16,078 nucleotides of DNA. Origin: an uncultured Anaerovibrio sp. Lineage in GTDB: Bacteria; Bacillota; Negativicutes; Selenomonadales; Selenomonadaceae. The stretch lies in the NCBI GenBank assembly GCA_900768695.1, contig CAAGDY010000118.1, positions 1 to 16,078 on the forward strand, in the 5' to 3' direction. This document shows, piece after piece, positions 5,846-13,358 of this stretch. The position numbers and the translations under genes are program-made. Each line of letters begins with the position of its first letter. The stretch's first letter is position 1. The notes below the pieces were generated by a model. That model ran no database searches, had not been told where the DNA came from, and saw only the letters and a program-made list of their open reading frames with translations.

Positions 5846-7834
5846 CTATGCCTCCGTCAACTGCTCCCATTTTTCGTATTTCGCCTGAATTTCCTGCTCC
5901 TTGGCCGCGTAGGCCTCGGCGATTTCCTGGCTTCTGGCCGGGTCCGCCTGCAGGCTCACATCATTCATCTCATGCTCCAGCATCTTCAGCTCCGCTTCTG
6001 CCATGGCAATCTCCGCCTCCGTCCGCTGAATAAGCTCCGTGCGCTTTGCCTCGCTCATCTTCTGGATGGCTCCCAGCTGCGCCTGCTTCCTGCTGGCGGC
6101 CTGCGCCTCTGCCCGCTGTACAGCGCTCCTTTCCGCCTCATCCCGCTGCTGTTTTGCCTTGGCAGCCGCCTTTTTCGCCATGTCGGCCTCCCTGGCCGCC
6201 TGCTCTGCGGCGGCTTCCTCTGCTTCCCTGGCTTCCTCCGCCTTTTTCTCGCGATAATAGCTGTAGTTGCCATCATATTCAGTCAGATGGCCGTCTGCAA
6301 TCTCCAGCACGCAGTTGGCCACCTTGTCCAGAAAATAGCGGTCATGGGAAACAGTGATATACGTCCCCGGAAAGGTGGATAACGCCTCCTCCACCGCCTC
6401 CTTGGCCGGAATATCAAGATGGTTGGTAGGCTCGTCCAGCACCAGGAAATTTGCCCCCGTCAGCATCAGCTTCAAAAAAGCCAGCCGCGACTGCTCACCG
6501 CCGGACAGGGCGCCAATCAGCCTGAACACCTCATCCCCGTGGAAAAGAAACGCCCCCAGATAGCGGCGGCTCTGCTCCTCTGACAATCCGTACTCATACT
6601 GCATTTCCTCCAGCAGAGTGCGCTCCATGTGAAGCCCCTCATGCTGCTGGGAAAAGTAGCCAATTTTTACCCGCGAGCCAATCTTAATTCGCCCCTCCGA
6701 GGCTTCCAGCTCACCTACCAGCAGGCGCAGGAATGTAGTCTTGCCGGCACCGTTTGGCCCCACGATTGCCACGCCATCCCCCTTGCGAATCAGCACATCC
6801 ACATGCTCGAACAGCTTTTTCTGCGTATCAGGAAAACGGTAGGCCACATCCTCCAGCTCCGCTACCCTCTGGGCACACTCCCCCGGCTCATTGAAAGCGA
6901 AATAATTAAAGGCCGCCGTTTCGGCCGGCCTCACAATACGCTCCAGCCGGTTCAGCTGGCTCTGACGTCCCCTTGCCTGCTTGGACTTGATGCCTGCCTT
7001 GTACTTCCTGATGTATTCCTCTGTCCTTCTGATATGCTCCTGCTGCTTTTCATAGGCAGAAAGCTGTGCCGCCCTGCGCTGTTCCCTGACCTTCATGTAG
7101 TAGCTGTAATTGCCCTCGTAAGCGGTAACGGTTTTATTCTCTATCTCAAAAATGCGGTTCGTCACCTTGTCCAGAAAGAAACGGTCATGGGAAATAATCA
7201 GAACACCGCCGCTGTAGCTCTGCAAAAAGCCCTCCAGCCACTCAATCATGCCGATATCCAGATGGTTGGTAGGCTCGTCCAGAAACAGGAAATCCGGTTC
7301 CCGGAGCAGGGCTTTGGCGAGGCAGACGCGGGTTTTCTGGCCGCCGGAGAACAGTGCCACCTTTTTTTCCATATCCTCCTCGGCAAAGCCCAGCCCGAAA
7401 GCAGTACGACGGATGCGGCTCTCAAAATCATAGCCTCCGGCATGCTCAAAGCGCTCCACCAGCCTGCCATAAGCCGCCATCTTTTCCTCGCTGTGGTCGT
7501 GCTTGATTTCCGCCTCCATGGCCTCCTTGGCAGATGCCAGCGCCATCACATCAGCAAAGGCGCTCTTCAGCTCGTCATACAGGGTGGCCTCGCTGTCCAT
7601 CTCCGCCTGCTGTTCCACGTAGCCGATGGTATCAGCCGGGTCAATGGAAATGACGCCCTTGTCATACTCCATCTTTTCCAGCAGGCACTTCATCAGAGTT
7701 GACTTACCGGCACCATTGGCCCCCACGAAGCCCACCCTTTCACCGCGCTTTATCTCAAAGCTCACGTCGTTAAAAAGCTCATCTATACCAAAGGCCTTGC
7801 ACAAACCGCTTACCTTTATGCTTCCCAATTTCAC
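5846..7834 (-). CDS. ABC-F family ATPase (ribosome-associated type)
   Basis: A soluble protein with two ABC ATPase domains and no membrane segments, the layout of ABC-F proteins, which bind near the ribosomal E site and affect translation or antibiotic protection. Domain 1 (about 4-245) has Walker A GANGAGKST (38-46), signature LFSGGQKTR (161-169) and Walker B FLFLDEPTNHLD. The linker (about 250-300: YEKQQEHIRRTEEYIRKYKA) matches the ABC-F P-site tRNA interaction motif region. Domain 2 (about 325-525) has GPNGAGKTT (359-367), ALSGGEQSR and FLVLDEPTNHLD. The last 135 residues are Ala/Glu/Lys/Arg-rich, partly coiled coil. The housekeeping YfmR/YdiF/Uup type is more likely than a resistance type, but I cannot assign a subfamily. 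GTG at 7834 has AGGAG only three bases upstream; TTG two codons later has better spacing, so the start is uncertain. It follows the LCP gene by 12 bases. Confidence 0.9.
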   Translation of the reverse strand: MKLGSIKVSGLCKAFGIDELFNDVSFEIKRGERVGFVGANGAGKSTLMKCLLEKMEYDKGVISIDPADTIGYVEQQAEMDSEATLYDELKSAFADVMALASAKEAMEAEIKHDHSEEKMAAYGRLVERFEHAGGYDFESRIRRTAFGLGFAEEDMEKKVALFSGGQKTRVCLAKALLREPDFLFLDEPTNHLDIGMIEWLEGFLQSYSGGVLIISHDRFFLDKVTNRIFEIENKTVTAYEGNYSYYMKVREQRRAAQLSAYEKQQEHIRRTEEYIRKYKAGIKSKQARGRQSQLNRLERIVRPAETAAFNYFAFNEPGECAQRVAELEDVAYRFPDTQKKLFEHVDVLIRKGDGVAIVGPNGAGKTTFLRLLVGELEASEGRIKIGSRVKIGYFSQQHEGLHMERTLLEEMQYEYGLSEEQSRRYLGAFLFHGDEVFRLIGALSGGEQSRLAFLKLMLTGANFLVLDEPTNHLDIPAKEAVEEALSTFPGTYITVSHDRYFLDKVANCVLEIADGHLTEYDGNYSYYREKKAEEAREAEEAAAEQAAREADMAKKAAAKAKQQRDEAERSAVQRAEAQAASRKQAQLGAIQKMSEAKRTELIQRTEAEIAMAEAELKMLEHEMNDVSLQADPARSQEIAEAYAAKEQEIQAKYEKWEQLTEA

Positions 7835-7846
7835 ACACTCCTAATC

Positions 7847-9217
7847 TCATTCATAGTCCTGCCCTATATACACAACAGCTTCATTGGGTTCCCCGCCATC
7901 CATGATGGTACAAGGGAACGGCATGCCATAAAACCACTCTGTATTGCTGCTGTCAGTAACGATAATCGTATGGCTGCGGTCGCTCTTCCTGCCCGTATCG
8001 ACGCCGGTCACGTTAAAGCCCTTGTCGCGCAGTCTGTCCGCCAGCCTTGCAGCGGCACCATTAATGCCGCTGTCATTGATAATCAGCACCGAAATGCCGC
8101 CCGGCCCCTCGGCCCTGGCAGGCCTCTGCACCTGCTCAGCCTGTGCCTGCTCCCCGGTTTCCTGCTGTTTCTTCTTGTCCGTTTCGCCACCATCACCGGC
8201 AGTATTTTTTGCCACGGCAGTGCCTGTATTTTCCTCCAGCACCGTCAGTCCCTTTGGCAGTGATTCGTCATACTGCGACCTGACCTTCTCCGCATTGGCC
8301 AGCGCCTTATCTGCCAGCTCGGCCCCCATCTGCCCGGAAACCAGCGCCCTCAGTCCCATGATATCAGGCAGCCAGTAGCTTACATCCTCCAGATAGGCCG
8401 GCTTGCCCGGCACCATGACCGACTCCATGCCCTGCTCCCGGATGGACGGCAACAGCTGCACCATAGCCACCATCTCCGTCAGCGGCATATCCGTTTCCAC
8501 CGCCGACTGAATTTCCTCTGCCAGCTGTGGCAGCTTTGGCAGTATGGACGGCGAAAGCATCTTCTCCATCACGGCCCGCATAAAATGCTGTTGTCTGCCG
8601 ATGCGGCCGATATCACCCTCACCATCACGATAACGCACATACTGAATAGCCTTATCTCCTGTCATGTGCTGCATGCCTGGATACAGGTCGATAACAAGGC
8701 CGCCATTATCATCCCAGGGGTCCTCGTAGTACATGCGCTTTTCCACATCAATATCAATGCCGTCCATAGCGTCTATAATCCGCTCAAAGGCCTTGACATC
8801 CACCAGCACATAGTAATCCATCGGCACCCCCAGCAGCTCCTCCACGGTTTTCCGCGTCAGCTTCGAGCCGCCAAAGGCATAGGCGTGATTGATTTTATCG
8901 TAGCCGTTGCCCTCTATTTTCACGCGGGTGTCCCTGGGCAGGGACAGAATCTCCGCCTTGCCTGTGGTCTTGTTGACCGTCACCACCATCAGCGTATCAC
9001 TGCGCCCGGCATCATCACTGCGCCTGTCAACACCCATGACCATGATGTGTGCATACTCATCCGACCGCTCAATTCCCGATTCAGCCGCGGCGTAGTTTTC
9101 CTCCTGTCCGCCGCCATAAAAGCTGGCGGCCAGTGCGCCTGCCAGCGCCACCAGCAAAACGGCGGCCAATATGTATACTCGCGTAAAATTGCGGCGTCTT
9201 CTGCGCCTTACTCGCAT
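7847..9217 (-). CDS. LCP (LytR-CpsA-Psr) family cell-wall glycopolymer ligase with LytR_C domain
   Basis: LCP enzymes move undecaprenyl-linked glycopolymers onto peptidoglycan at the outer face of the membrane. The 456-residue protein starts at ATG 9217, with GAGGAG seven bases upstream. It has a strongly basic cytoplasmic N terminus (MRVRRRRRRN), one transmembrane helix (about 14-33, VYILAAVLLVALAGALAASF) and an LCP domain (about 55-220). The key motifs are MGVDRR (61-66), GRSDTLMVVTVN (71-82), LSLPRDTRV (91-99), YDKINHAYAFGG (106-117) and YVRYRDGEGDIGRIGRQQHF (193-212), including the arginines and aspartates that bind pyrophosphate and Mg. A charged Gln/Glu/Lys-rich linker (about 340-370) leads to a LytR_C domain (375-455, ISVLIINDSGINGAA). 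It is first of the LCP-ABC-F-recD2-comFC operon and has a good promoter. The glycopolymer it transfers is not predictable; no polymer synthesis genes are nearby. Confidence 0.93.
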   Translation of the reverse strand: MRVRRRRRRNFTRVYILAAVLLVALAGALAASFYGGGQEENYAAAESGIERSDEYAHIMVMGVDRRSDDAGRSDTLMVVTVNKTTGKAEILSLPRDTRVKIEGNGYDKINHAYAFGGSKLTRKTVEELLGVPMDYYVLVDVKAFERIIDAMDGIDIDVEKRMYYEDPWDDNGGLVIDLYPGMQHMTGDKAIQYVRYRDGEGDIGRIGRQQHFMRAVMEKMLSPSILPKLPQLAEEIQSAVETDMPLTEMVAMVQLLPSIREQGMESVMVPGKPAYLEDVSYWLPDIMGLRALVSGQMGAELADKALANAEKVRSQYDESLPKGLTVLEENTGTAVAKNTAGDGGETDKKKQQETGEQAQAEQVQRPARAEGPGGISVLIINDSGINGAAARLADRLRDKGFNVTGVDTGRKSDRSHTIIVTDSSNTEWFYGMPFPCTIMDGGEPNEAVVYIGQDYE

Positions 9218-9291
9218 CTATGAACTCCTCTTTTCCTCACAAAATATAACTTTTCTCAATAAACTCAAACGAATCTTCTAATCCATGCTTT

Positions 9292-9320
9292 AGTATACCA
9301 AAACGCCCACGCTCTAGCAA
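9292..9320 (-). promoter_or_regulatory. Housekeeping promoter for the LCP operon, with an imperfect palindrome over the -35
   Basis: On the minus strand TTGCTA (9315-9320), a 17-base spacer and TATACT (9292-9297), with TGG just before it (extended -10), make a convincing sigma-A type promoter. The expected start is near 9285, about 68 bases before the ATG at 9217. The 20-base imperfect palindrome GCCCACGCTCTAGCAAGGGC (9305-9324) covers the -35; seven of its ten base pairs are symmetric. It could be an operator. Confidence 0.75.
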
Positions 9321-9431
9321 GGGCAAAGAACTCTTCAAATTCACTATTTCTTTTTTTTGCAAAATATATTATCATAGGTATGGATACAACAATCATCCAA
9401 ATCTATCAACCGCAACAAGAGGGATGCACCT
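9321..9431 (+). promoter_or_regulatory. Upstream region of the HD-GYP gene (promoter not resolved)
   Basis: This AT-rich stretch lies between the divergent LCP promoter and the HD-GYP start. A good -10-like TATTAT is at 9367-9372, but no -35 stands at the right distance. TTGCAA (9357-9362) lies 16 bases before a poor TATGGA (9379-9384). I saw no sigma-28 match. Transcription must start somewhere here, since the gene is divergent from its neighbour, but the exact site cannot be called. Confidence 0.35.
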
Positions 9432-10571
9432 ATGATACGTTTACCAGTAAACCGTCTTCGCGATGGCATGATAACAGCACAGAGCATATACAACAGCGAG
9501 GGCGCCAGCTATCTGACCCGCGGCACCAAGCTAAGCCGGCAGTACATAGACAGGCTGCACAAGATAGGCATATCCAGTGTGGTAATCACCTCCCTTGACC
9601 CTGATTTGCCACTGCCGCCGCCCGAGGACATCATACGTGAGGATACCAGGGTAACGGCCATCCATCAGGTATATGATACATACGCCAGAATCCAGCAGAA
9701 TAAGGATATGGAAATCCCTCCCCTGCTCAGCGCTTCCGAGAGTATTATCGCTGACCTGATACGCCAGCCGGACAATCTGGTACAGATGACGGATATACGC
9801 CTTTATGATGACTACACCTTTGCCCACTCTGTCAATGTGGCCGCGCTTTCTGCCATGCTGGGCATTCTGTGCCATTTTTCCAAGGCGGATTTGATTACCC
9901 TGACCATGGGAGCCCTGTTGCATGACATAGGCAAGCTGAAGGTCAACATCAACATCCTCAACAAGCCTGGTGCCCTGACGGATGAGGAATACCGCGCTGT
10001 CCGCCTGCATCCTGAATGGGGCTGGCGGCACCTCCGCGAGCTGGCCCACAGCGACCTGGACATAGCCTCTATTGCCAGCATAGCCTACCAGCACCATGAG
10101 CATCTGGACGGCAACGGCTATCCGCGTCACCTTGCCGAGGACCATATCAGCGATTTTGCCAAAATAGTAGCTATCGCTGATGTATATGATGCGCTTACCA
10201 CCCAGCGGCCATACAAAAAGGCCTACTCGCCGCATATTGCCTATAAAATCATGACAAAATGCTCCGGCAAGCAGTTTGATACACCGCTGTTGCAGCTATT
10301 CTTTGACCATGTGGCGCTGTACCCTATCGGCACGGTGCTGAAAACAGCGCTGGGCTACTGCATCGTCAAGGCCGTTCACATCGGCATGACCAGATATCCC
10401 CGCCTGATTCTCTTTGCCGACAACAACCACCAGCTGCTATCTACGCCGGTTTCTATTGAAACCACCGACCAGGACAGCGACTTTATCGTATCCATAGTGG
10501 ACGGCAACGACCTGGGCGCTCTCTGCTTCAAGATGCAGTTCAACCCGTCTACCCTGCTGGTGCAGGATTAA
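9432..10571 (+). CDS. HD-GYP domain protein, predicted cyclic di-GMP phosphodiesterase
   Basis: HD-GYP proteins hydrolyse cyclic di-GMP, the second messenger that switches cells between motile and attached states. The 379-residue protein is soluble, with no membrane segment and no receiver domain. Its N-terminal region (1-120) resembles the short domain often found before HD-GYP in Bacillota (RLRDGMITAQSIYNSEG, then GTKLSRQYIDRLHKIGI). The HD-GYP core (about 125-280) keeps the metal and catalytic residues: H132, HDIGK (164-168), LHPEWG (192-197), HHEHLDGNGYP (221-231) and ADVYDALTTQRPYKKA (249-264). The tail (about 305-379) is less typical. The start is ATG at 9432, with GAGGG eight bases upstream. 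It is the only plus-strand gene, monocistronic, divergent from the LCP gene and convergent with the PHP gene. A link to motility is plausible because flagellar genes are 7 kb away, but it is not shown. Confidence 0.93.
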   Translation: MIRLPVNRLRDGMITAQSIYNSEGASYLTRGTKLSRQYIDRLHKIGISSVVITSLDPDLPLPPPEDIIREDTRVTAIHQVYDTYARIQQNKDMEIPPLLSASESIIADLIRQPDNLVQMTDIRLYDDYTFAHSVNVAALSAMLGILCHFSKADLITLTMGALLHDIGKLKVNINILNKPGALTDEEYRAVRLHPEWGWRHLRELAHSDLDIASIASIAYQHHEHLDGNGYPRHLAEDHISDFAKIVAIADVYDALTTQRPYKKAYSPHIAYKIMTKCSGKQFDTPLLQLFFDHVALYPIGTVLKTALGYCIVKAVHIGMTRYPRLILFADNNHQLLSTPVSIETTDQDSDFIVSIVDGNDLGALCFKMQFNPSTLLVQD

Positions 10572-10615
10572 AGAGCTACAACACGGCTACCGGCACTACC
10601 TATACACGAATGAAA

Positions 10616-10661
10616 AACAGGATTGCACCCGGCGGTTCATCGCCACCGGCACAATCCTGTT
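10616..10661. terminator. Bidirectional terminator between the HD-GYP and PHP genes
   Basis: AACAGGATTG (10616-10625) pairs perfectly with CAATCCTGTT (10652-10661). A smaller inner hairpin, GGCG against CGCC, lies between the arms. T-rich tails follow on both strands: TTCTTTTATTAT after the right arm on plus, and TTTTTCATTC on minus. It sits 45 bases past the HD-GYP stop and 24 bases past the PHP stop, so it serves both convergent genes. Confidence 0.88.
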
Positions 10662-10685
10662 CTTTTATTATCTGCAATTATCAGG

Positions 10686-11471
10686 CTATCTGCAATATTC
10701 CATTTTTCTTTCCCGGAAGGTCACCGTCTGGAGCTGCAGCTCATCCGCCAGCTCCAGGGCCGCCCCGAAGTTCATGCCGACATTTTCCGCCGCATGTGCA
10801 TCCGAGCCGAGAGTGATATAGCGTCCTCCCAGCTCCCGGTAGCGCCTGTATACAGGCAGCAGTGACTGCACCGCCCGGCTATCACCCAGCCGCCGCGTGT
10901 TCAGCTCCATCACCACATCATTCTCCACAGCCGCCTTCAGCACCTGGTCTATAGCTTCGGCAAAATCGCCATAAGCCAGCTCCTTGTCCTCATAGACGGC
11001 ATAGCGGCAGATATAATCAATATGCCCCAGCACATCAATATAAGGATTCTCCCGCAGCATGCCCGCCATAACGGCCAGATAGCGGCCAAAGGCTTCCTCC
11101 TTCGATTTGCCTGCGTAGAAATCCGGATAATACAAATCCAGCATGTCAATGATATGGATGGAGCCTATTACCAGGTCAAAGGGCGCTCCCTGCAGAAACC
11201 TCCTGTTGGCCTCGCCGCTGGTATCGGACAGGCCGATTTCCACTCCCAGGCACAGCCCGTCGCCGCGATAGGGCAGGTATTTTTCCCAGTATTCAGCCGC
11301 ATCAAAACGGAACTCCATTTCCTTGTAATGCTTCGTGTTTACATAGTCATAATCATAATGCTCCGTAAACACCAGCCCCAGCCCCTGCCTTGCCGCCGCC
11401 TCAATGGCCGCCGCCGCTTCCATCTCCGAGTCAGAGGAAAACACCGTATGCGAATGATTGTCAAATATCAT
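10686..11471 (-). CDS. PHP-domain phosphatase, HisJ-like (histidinol-phosphatase family)
   Basis: This protein belongs to the PHP superfamily of trinuclear-metal phosphoesterases, in the group containing HisJ (L-histidinol phosphate phosphatase). The 261 residues match the family length. The metal-binding motifs appear in order: DNHSHTVFSSDS (4-15), FTEHYDY (35-41), LGVEIGL (75-81), IGSIHI (102-107), LGHIDYICRY, VMELNT and LGSDAHAA near 220. The start is ATG at 11471 with GAGG eight bases upstream. It is last in its operon and stops 24 bases before a terminator. No other histidine-biosynthesis gene is in the window, so the substrate should not be assumed to be histidinol phosphate; related PHP proteins act on other small phosphates. 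I am confident of the superfamily and less so of the reaction. Confidence 0.85.
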   Translation of the reverse strand: MIFDNHSHTVFSSDSEMEAAAAIEAAARQGLGLVFTEHYDYDYVNTKHYKEMEFRFDAAEYWEKYLPYRGDGLCLGVEIGLSDTSGEANRRFLQGAPFDLVIGSIHIIDMLDLYYPDFYAGKSKEEAFGRYLAVMAGMLRENPYIDVLGHIDYICRYAVYEDKELAYGDFAEAIDQVLKAAVENDVVMELNTRRLGDSRAVQSLLPVYRRYRELGGRYITLGSDAHAAENVGMNFGAALELADELQLQTVTFRERKMEYCR

Positions 11472-11530
11472 GTTCCGAACCTCGCTTTCACCTGAAAAGC
11501 ACCTGCGGCAGTATCAATATGTGTCTGCCA

Positions 11531-11785
11531 TTACTGCTGTGCCTTGTACTCCTTCAAAGCCTGTGCCAGCTGGTCAGGGCAGGAGGTGGCTTTCGCCCCG
11601 CAGCGTATTCCCTCCAGCCTTCTGATAACCTCATCAATATCCATGCCCTCGGTGAGCCTGCCCAGCCCCTGCAGGTTGCCATTGCAGCCTCCCAGCGCCT
11701 GAAAGCTCACAAGCCTGTTGTCCTCTACCTCAAACCGCATCAGGCGCGGGCAGATGCCCTGGGGTACATACTCTATCTTCGCCAT
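11531..11785 (-). CDS. Small TSCPD-domain protein, function unknown
   Basis: An 84-residue protein of the short stand-alone TSCPD family. It is named after its conserved motif, seen here as CGAKATSCPDQLAQAL. A second conserved stretch is ALGGCNGNLQGLGRL, with an invariant-looking cysteine, so cysteines at three places could bind metal or take part in redox chemistry. The same domain occurs at the C terminus of some adenosylcobalamin-dependent ribonucleotide reductases, but no role is established for the small form. I chose ATG at 11785 because AAAGGA lies eight bases upstream and the protein then begins at the usual MAKIEYVPQG. A longer frame from 11830 adds 15 residues with no ribosome site. 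It lies 64 bases after rsmA and 59 before the PHP gene on the same strand, and is probably cotranscribed. Confidence 0.85.
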   Translation of the reverse strand: MAKIEYVPQGICPRLMRFEVEDNRLVSFQALGGCNGNLQGLGRLTEGMDIDEVIRRLEGIRCGAKATSCPDQLAQALKEYKAQQ

Positions 11786-11817
11786 CTTTCTCATCCTTTC
11801 AGCTATGTAGCATATAT

Positions 11818-11861
11818 ATTGCCGAAGCAATCAATCCGGCCACGGCTGATTAATCGGCCGG
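11818..11861 (-). other. Two small hairpins between rsmA and the TSCPD gene
   Basis: In the minus-strand RNA a 6-bp GC-only stem (11836-11841 with 11856-11861) overlaps the rsmA stop. It is followed by a perfect 5-bp stem, ATTGC against GCAAT, capped by a C(TTCG)G tetraloop (11818-11831). No T tract follows, so I do not call a terminator. It may stabilise or process the mRNA, or weaken read-through. Confidence 0.35.
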
Positions 11862-12764
11862 CTCCGCCAGCGCATCAGCCAACAGCCCGAACTCCTCCAG
11901 GGAGAAGGTTTCACCCCGGCGGATGCTGTCCAGCCCGCATTTTGCAAAGGCTTCTGCAATCTGCTCCGGCAGGAAGCCTGCCCCCTTCATGGCATTGGCC
12001 ATGGTCTTGCGACGCTGGCCAAAGGCCGCCTTGACCACCCGGAAGAACAGCTTCTCGCTCCTTACCTCCACCGCCGGTTTTTCCCTGACATCGCAGACAA
12101 TCACCACCGAGTCTACCTCCGGTGCCGGAATAAAGGAGCGGGGCGGCACATCAAAGGCAATCCGCGGCCTTGTATAATACTGTACCGCCACGGACAACGC
12201 CCCGTAAATCTTGCTGCCCGGCCCTGCCACCATGCGCAGGGCCACCTCCTTCTGCACCATGGTGACCAGTACGCTGATAGGCAGGTGCTGTTCCAGAAGT
12301 GCCATCAGAATAGGCGTCGTAATATAATACGGCAGGTTTGCCGCTACCTTGAAGGGCTTGTCCCCCATCAGCTCGCGGATATTGACCTTCAGTATATCGC
12401 CCGGCACAATGGTTACATTATCATAGCCGGCAAGAGTTTCTGCCAGAACCGCCGGCAGCTTCTTGTCCAGCTCCACAGCCGTAACCTCCGCCCCGGACTC
12501 CGCCAGCCCCTGGGTCAATGTGCCAATGCCGGGACCGATTTCCAGAATCCTGTCCCCCGGCCCGGCACCTGCCGCGTCCACAATCCCCTGTACAATGCCT
12601 GCATCCACCAGAAAATTCTGCCCCAGCTTCTTCGCCGCCCGCAGGTTAAACGCTTTCATGATATGGCGCGTCACCTGTGGATTGGCAATAACCGGATGAG
12701 GGGAACGGCGCTTGCCGTCCCCTGCCAGCTCCCGAGAAATATCCTTGTCTATATTTTCCGTCAT
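11850..12764 (-). CDS. rsmA: 16S rRNA (adenine1518/1519-N6)-dimethyltransferase RsmA (KsgA)
   Basis: RsmA dimethylates two adjacent adenines in the 3' hairpin of 16S rRNA with S-adenosylmethionine, a late step of small-subunit assembly. Numbered from the chosen start (304 residues), the family motifs are all present: KKLGQNFLVD (45-54), the SAM-binding EIGPGIGTLTQG (75-86), AVELD (96-100), GDILKV, the catalytic NLPYYITTPIL (143-153), PRSFIPAPEVDS (208-219) and AAFGQRRKTMANAM (246-259). About 25 residues precede the usual N terminus (KDISRELAGDGKRRSPHP); they look polar and variable. I chose ATG at 12764, with AAAGGA seven bases upstream; a TTG 11 codons earlier has less support. It follows rnmV by 47 bases, the same rnmV-rsmA pairing as in Bacillus subtilis. 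Confidence 0.96.
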   Translation of the reverse strand: MTENIDKDISRELAGDGKRRSPHPVIANPQVTRHIMKAFNLRAAKKLGQNFLVDAGIVQGIVDAAGAGPGDRILEIGPGIGTLTQGLAESGAEVTAVELDKKLPAVLAETLAGYDNVTIVPGDILKVNIRELMGDKPFKVAANLPYYITTPILMALLEQHLPISVLVTMVQKEVALRMVAGPGSKIYGALSVAVQYYTRPRIAFDVPPRSFIPAPEVDSVVIVCDVREKPAVEVRSEKLFFRVVKAAFGQRRKTMANAMKGAGFLPEQIAEAFAKCGLDSIRRGETFSLEEFGLLADALAEPAD

Positions 12765-12811
12765 GAAACTATCCTTTCCAGCCTGATTTTCGCTCAAATC
12801 ATGTTCAATCC

Positions 12812-13351
12812 CTATTCCATATCCAGCGCGGCCAGCGCCCTGTCAAATTCCTCCCTGGTAACACCATAATTGTTGAGCCTCTGCAGAAAAGTCTTGGCAT
12901 TGGCATAGCCTACGCCCAGCAGTGCCCCCAGCCTTGCCCTGCGCCGGGCGGCGTCAGCGCCGCCGCTGATGCCTGCACGCAGCAACTCCGCCCCGGTAAA
13001 GGTATTCTTTGGCTCCCAGTCCATAGTGCGCACCTTTGCCAGTGCCTGCCGTATGGCCTCCGGCGAGGCCTGCTCTATGCCTATGTCATCATTGGCAGTG
13101 GCATCCTCCCGCGGCACAAAGGCATGCTTTGCCTCCGGAAAACGCTTTGTCAGGAAACGGCGGATACGCTCACCGGCAGAATCCGGGTCAGTCAGGATGA
13201 TAATGCCGCGCTTTTTATATGCCTTTTCAATGGCATCCAGCGCTTTCGGCTTCAGGCTGAAGCCCTCCGTGATAATGCAGTCAGCCTCCACGGCCTTGCT
13301 GATGGCCACTACATCCATCTTGCCCTCAACAACCAGAACTTCCTTTATCAA
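12812..13351 (-). CDS. rnmV: Ribonuclease M5 (5S rRNA maturation, TOPRIM nuclease)
   Basis: RNase M5 cuts both sides of the 5S rRNA precursor in low-GC Gram-positives and their relatives. The 179 residues (186 in B. subtilis) begin with a TOPRIM domain: VVEGKMD with E9, then ILTDPDSAGERIRRFL with D55 and D57, the Mg-binding acids. The usual LKPKALDAIEKAYKKRG and the FVPREDAT segment follow, then the family's C-terminal part (GALLGVGYANAKTFLQRLNN). Primase and topoisomerase TOPRIM proteins are far larger, so confusion is unlikely. The start is TTG at 13351 with AAGGG 11 bases upstream; the next residues (IKEVLVVEG) are the normal N terminus. It lies seven bases after the thymidylate kinase gene and 47 before rsmA. 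Confidence 0.94.
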   Translation of the reverse strand: MIKEVLVVEGKMDVVAISKAVEADCIITEGFSLKPKALDAIEKAYKKRGIIILTDPDSAGERIRRFLTKRFPEAKHAFVPREDATANDDIGIEQASPEAIRQALAKVRTMDWEPKNTFTGAELLRAGISGGADAARRRARLGALLGVGYANAKTFLQRLNNYGVTREEFDRALAALDME

Positions 13352-13358
13352 AATAAAT

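Noticed and set aside
6629..7702. A plus-strand open frame of 357 codons inside the ABC-F gene
   Set aside because: It is antisense to both ATPase domains, with no recognisable domain and no promoter or ribosome site.
9380..9598. A short plus-strand frame starting at ATG 9380, ahead of the HD-GYP gene
   Set aside because: It overlaps the HD-GYP start in another frame, has no ribosome site and no motif. The HD-GYP start at 9432 has GAGGG at good spacing.
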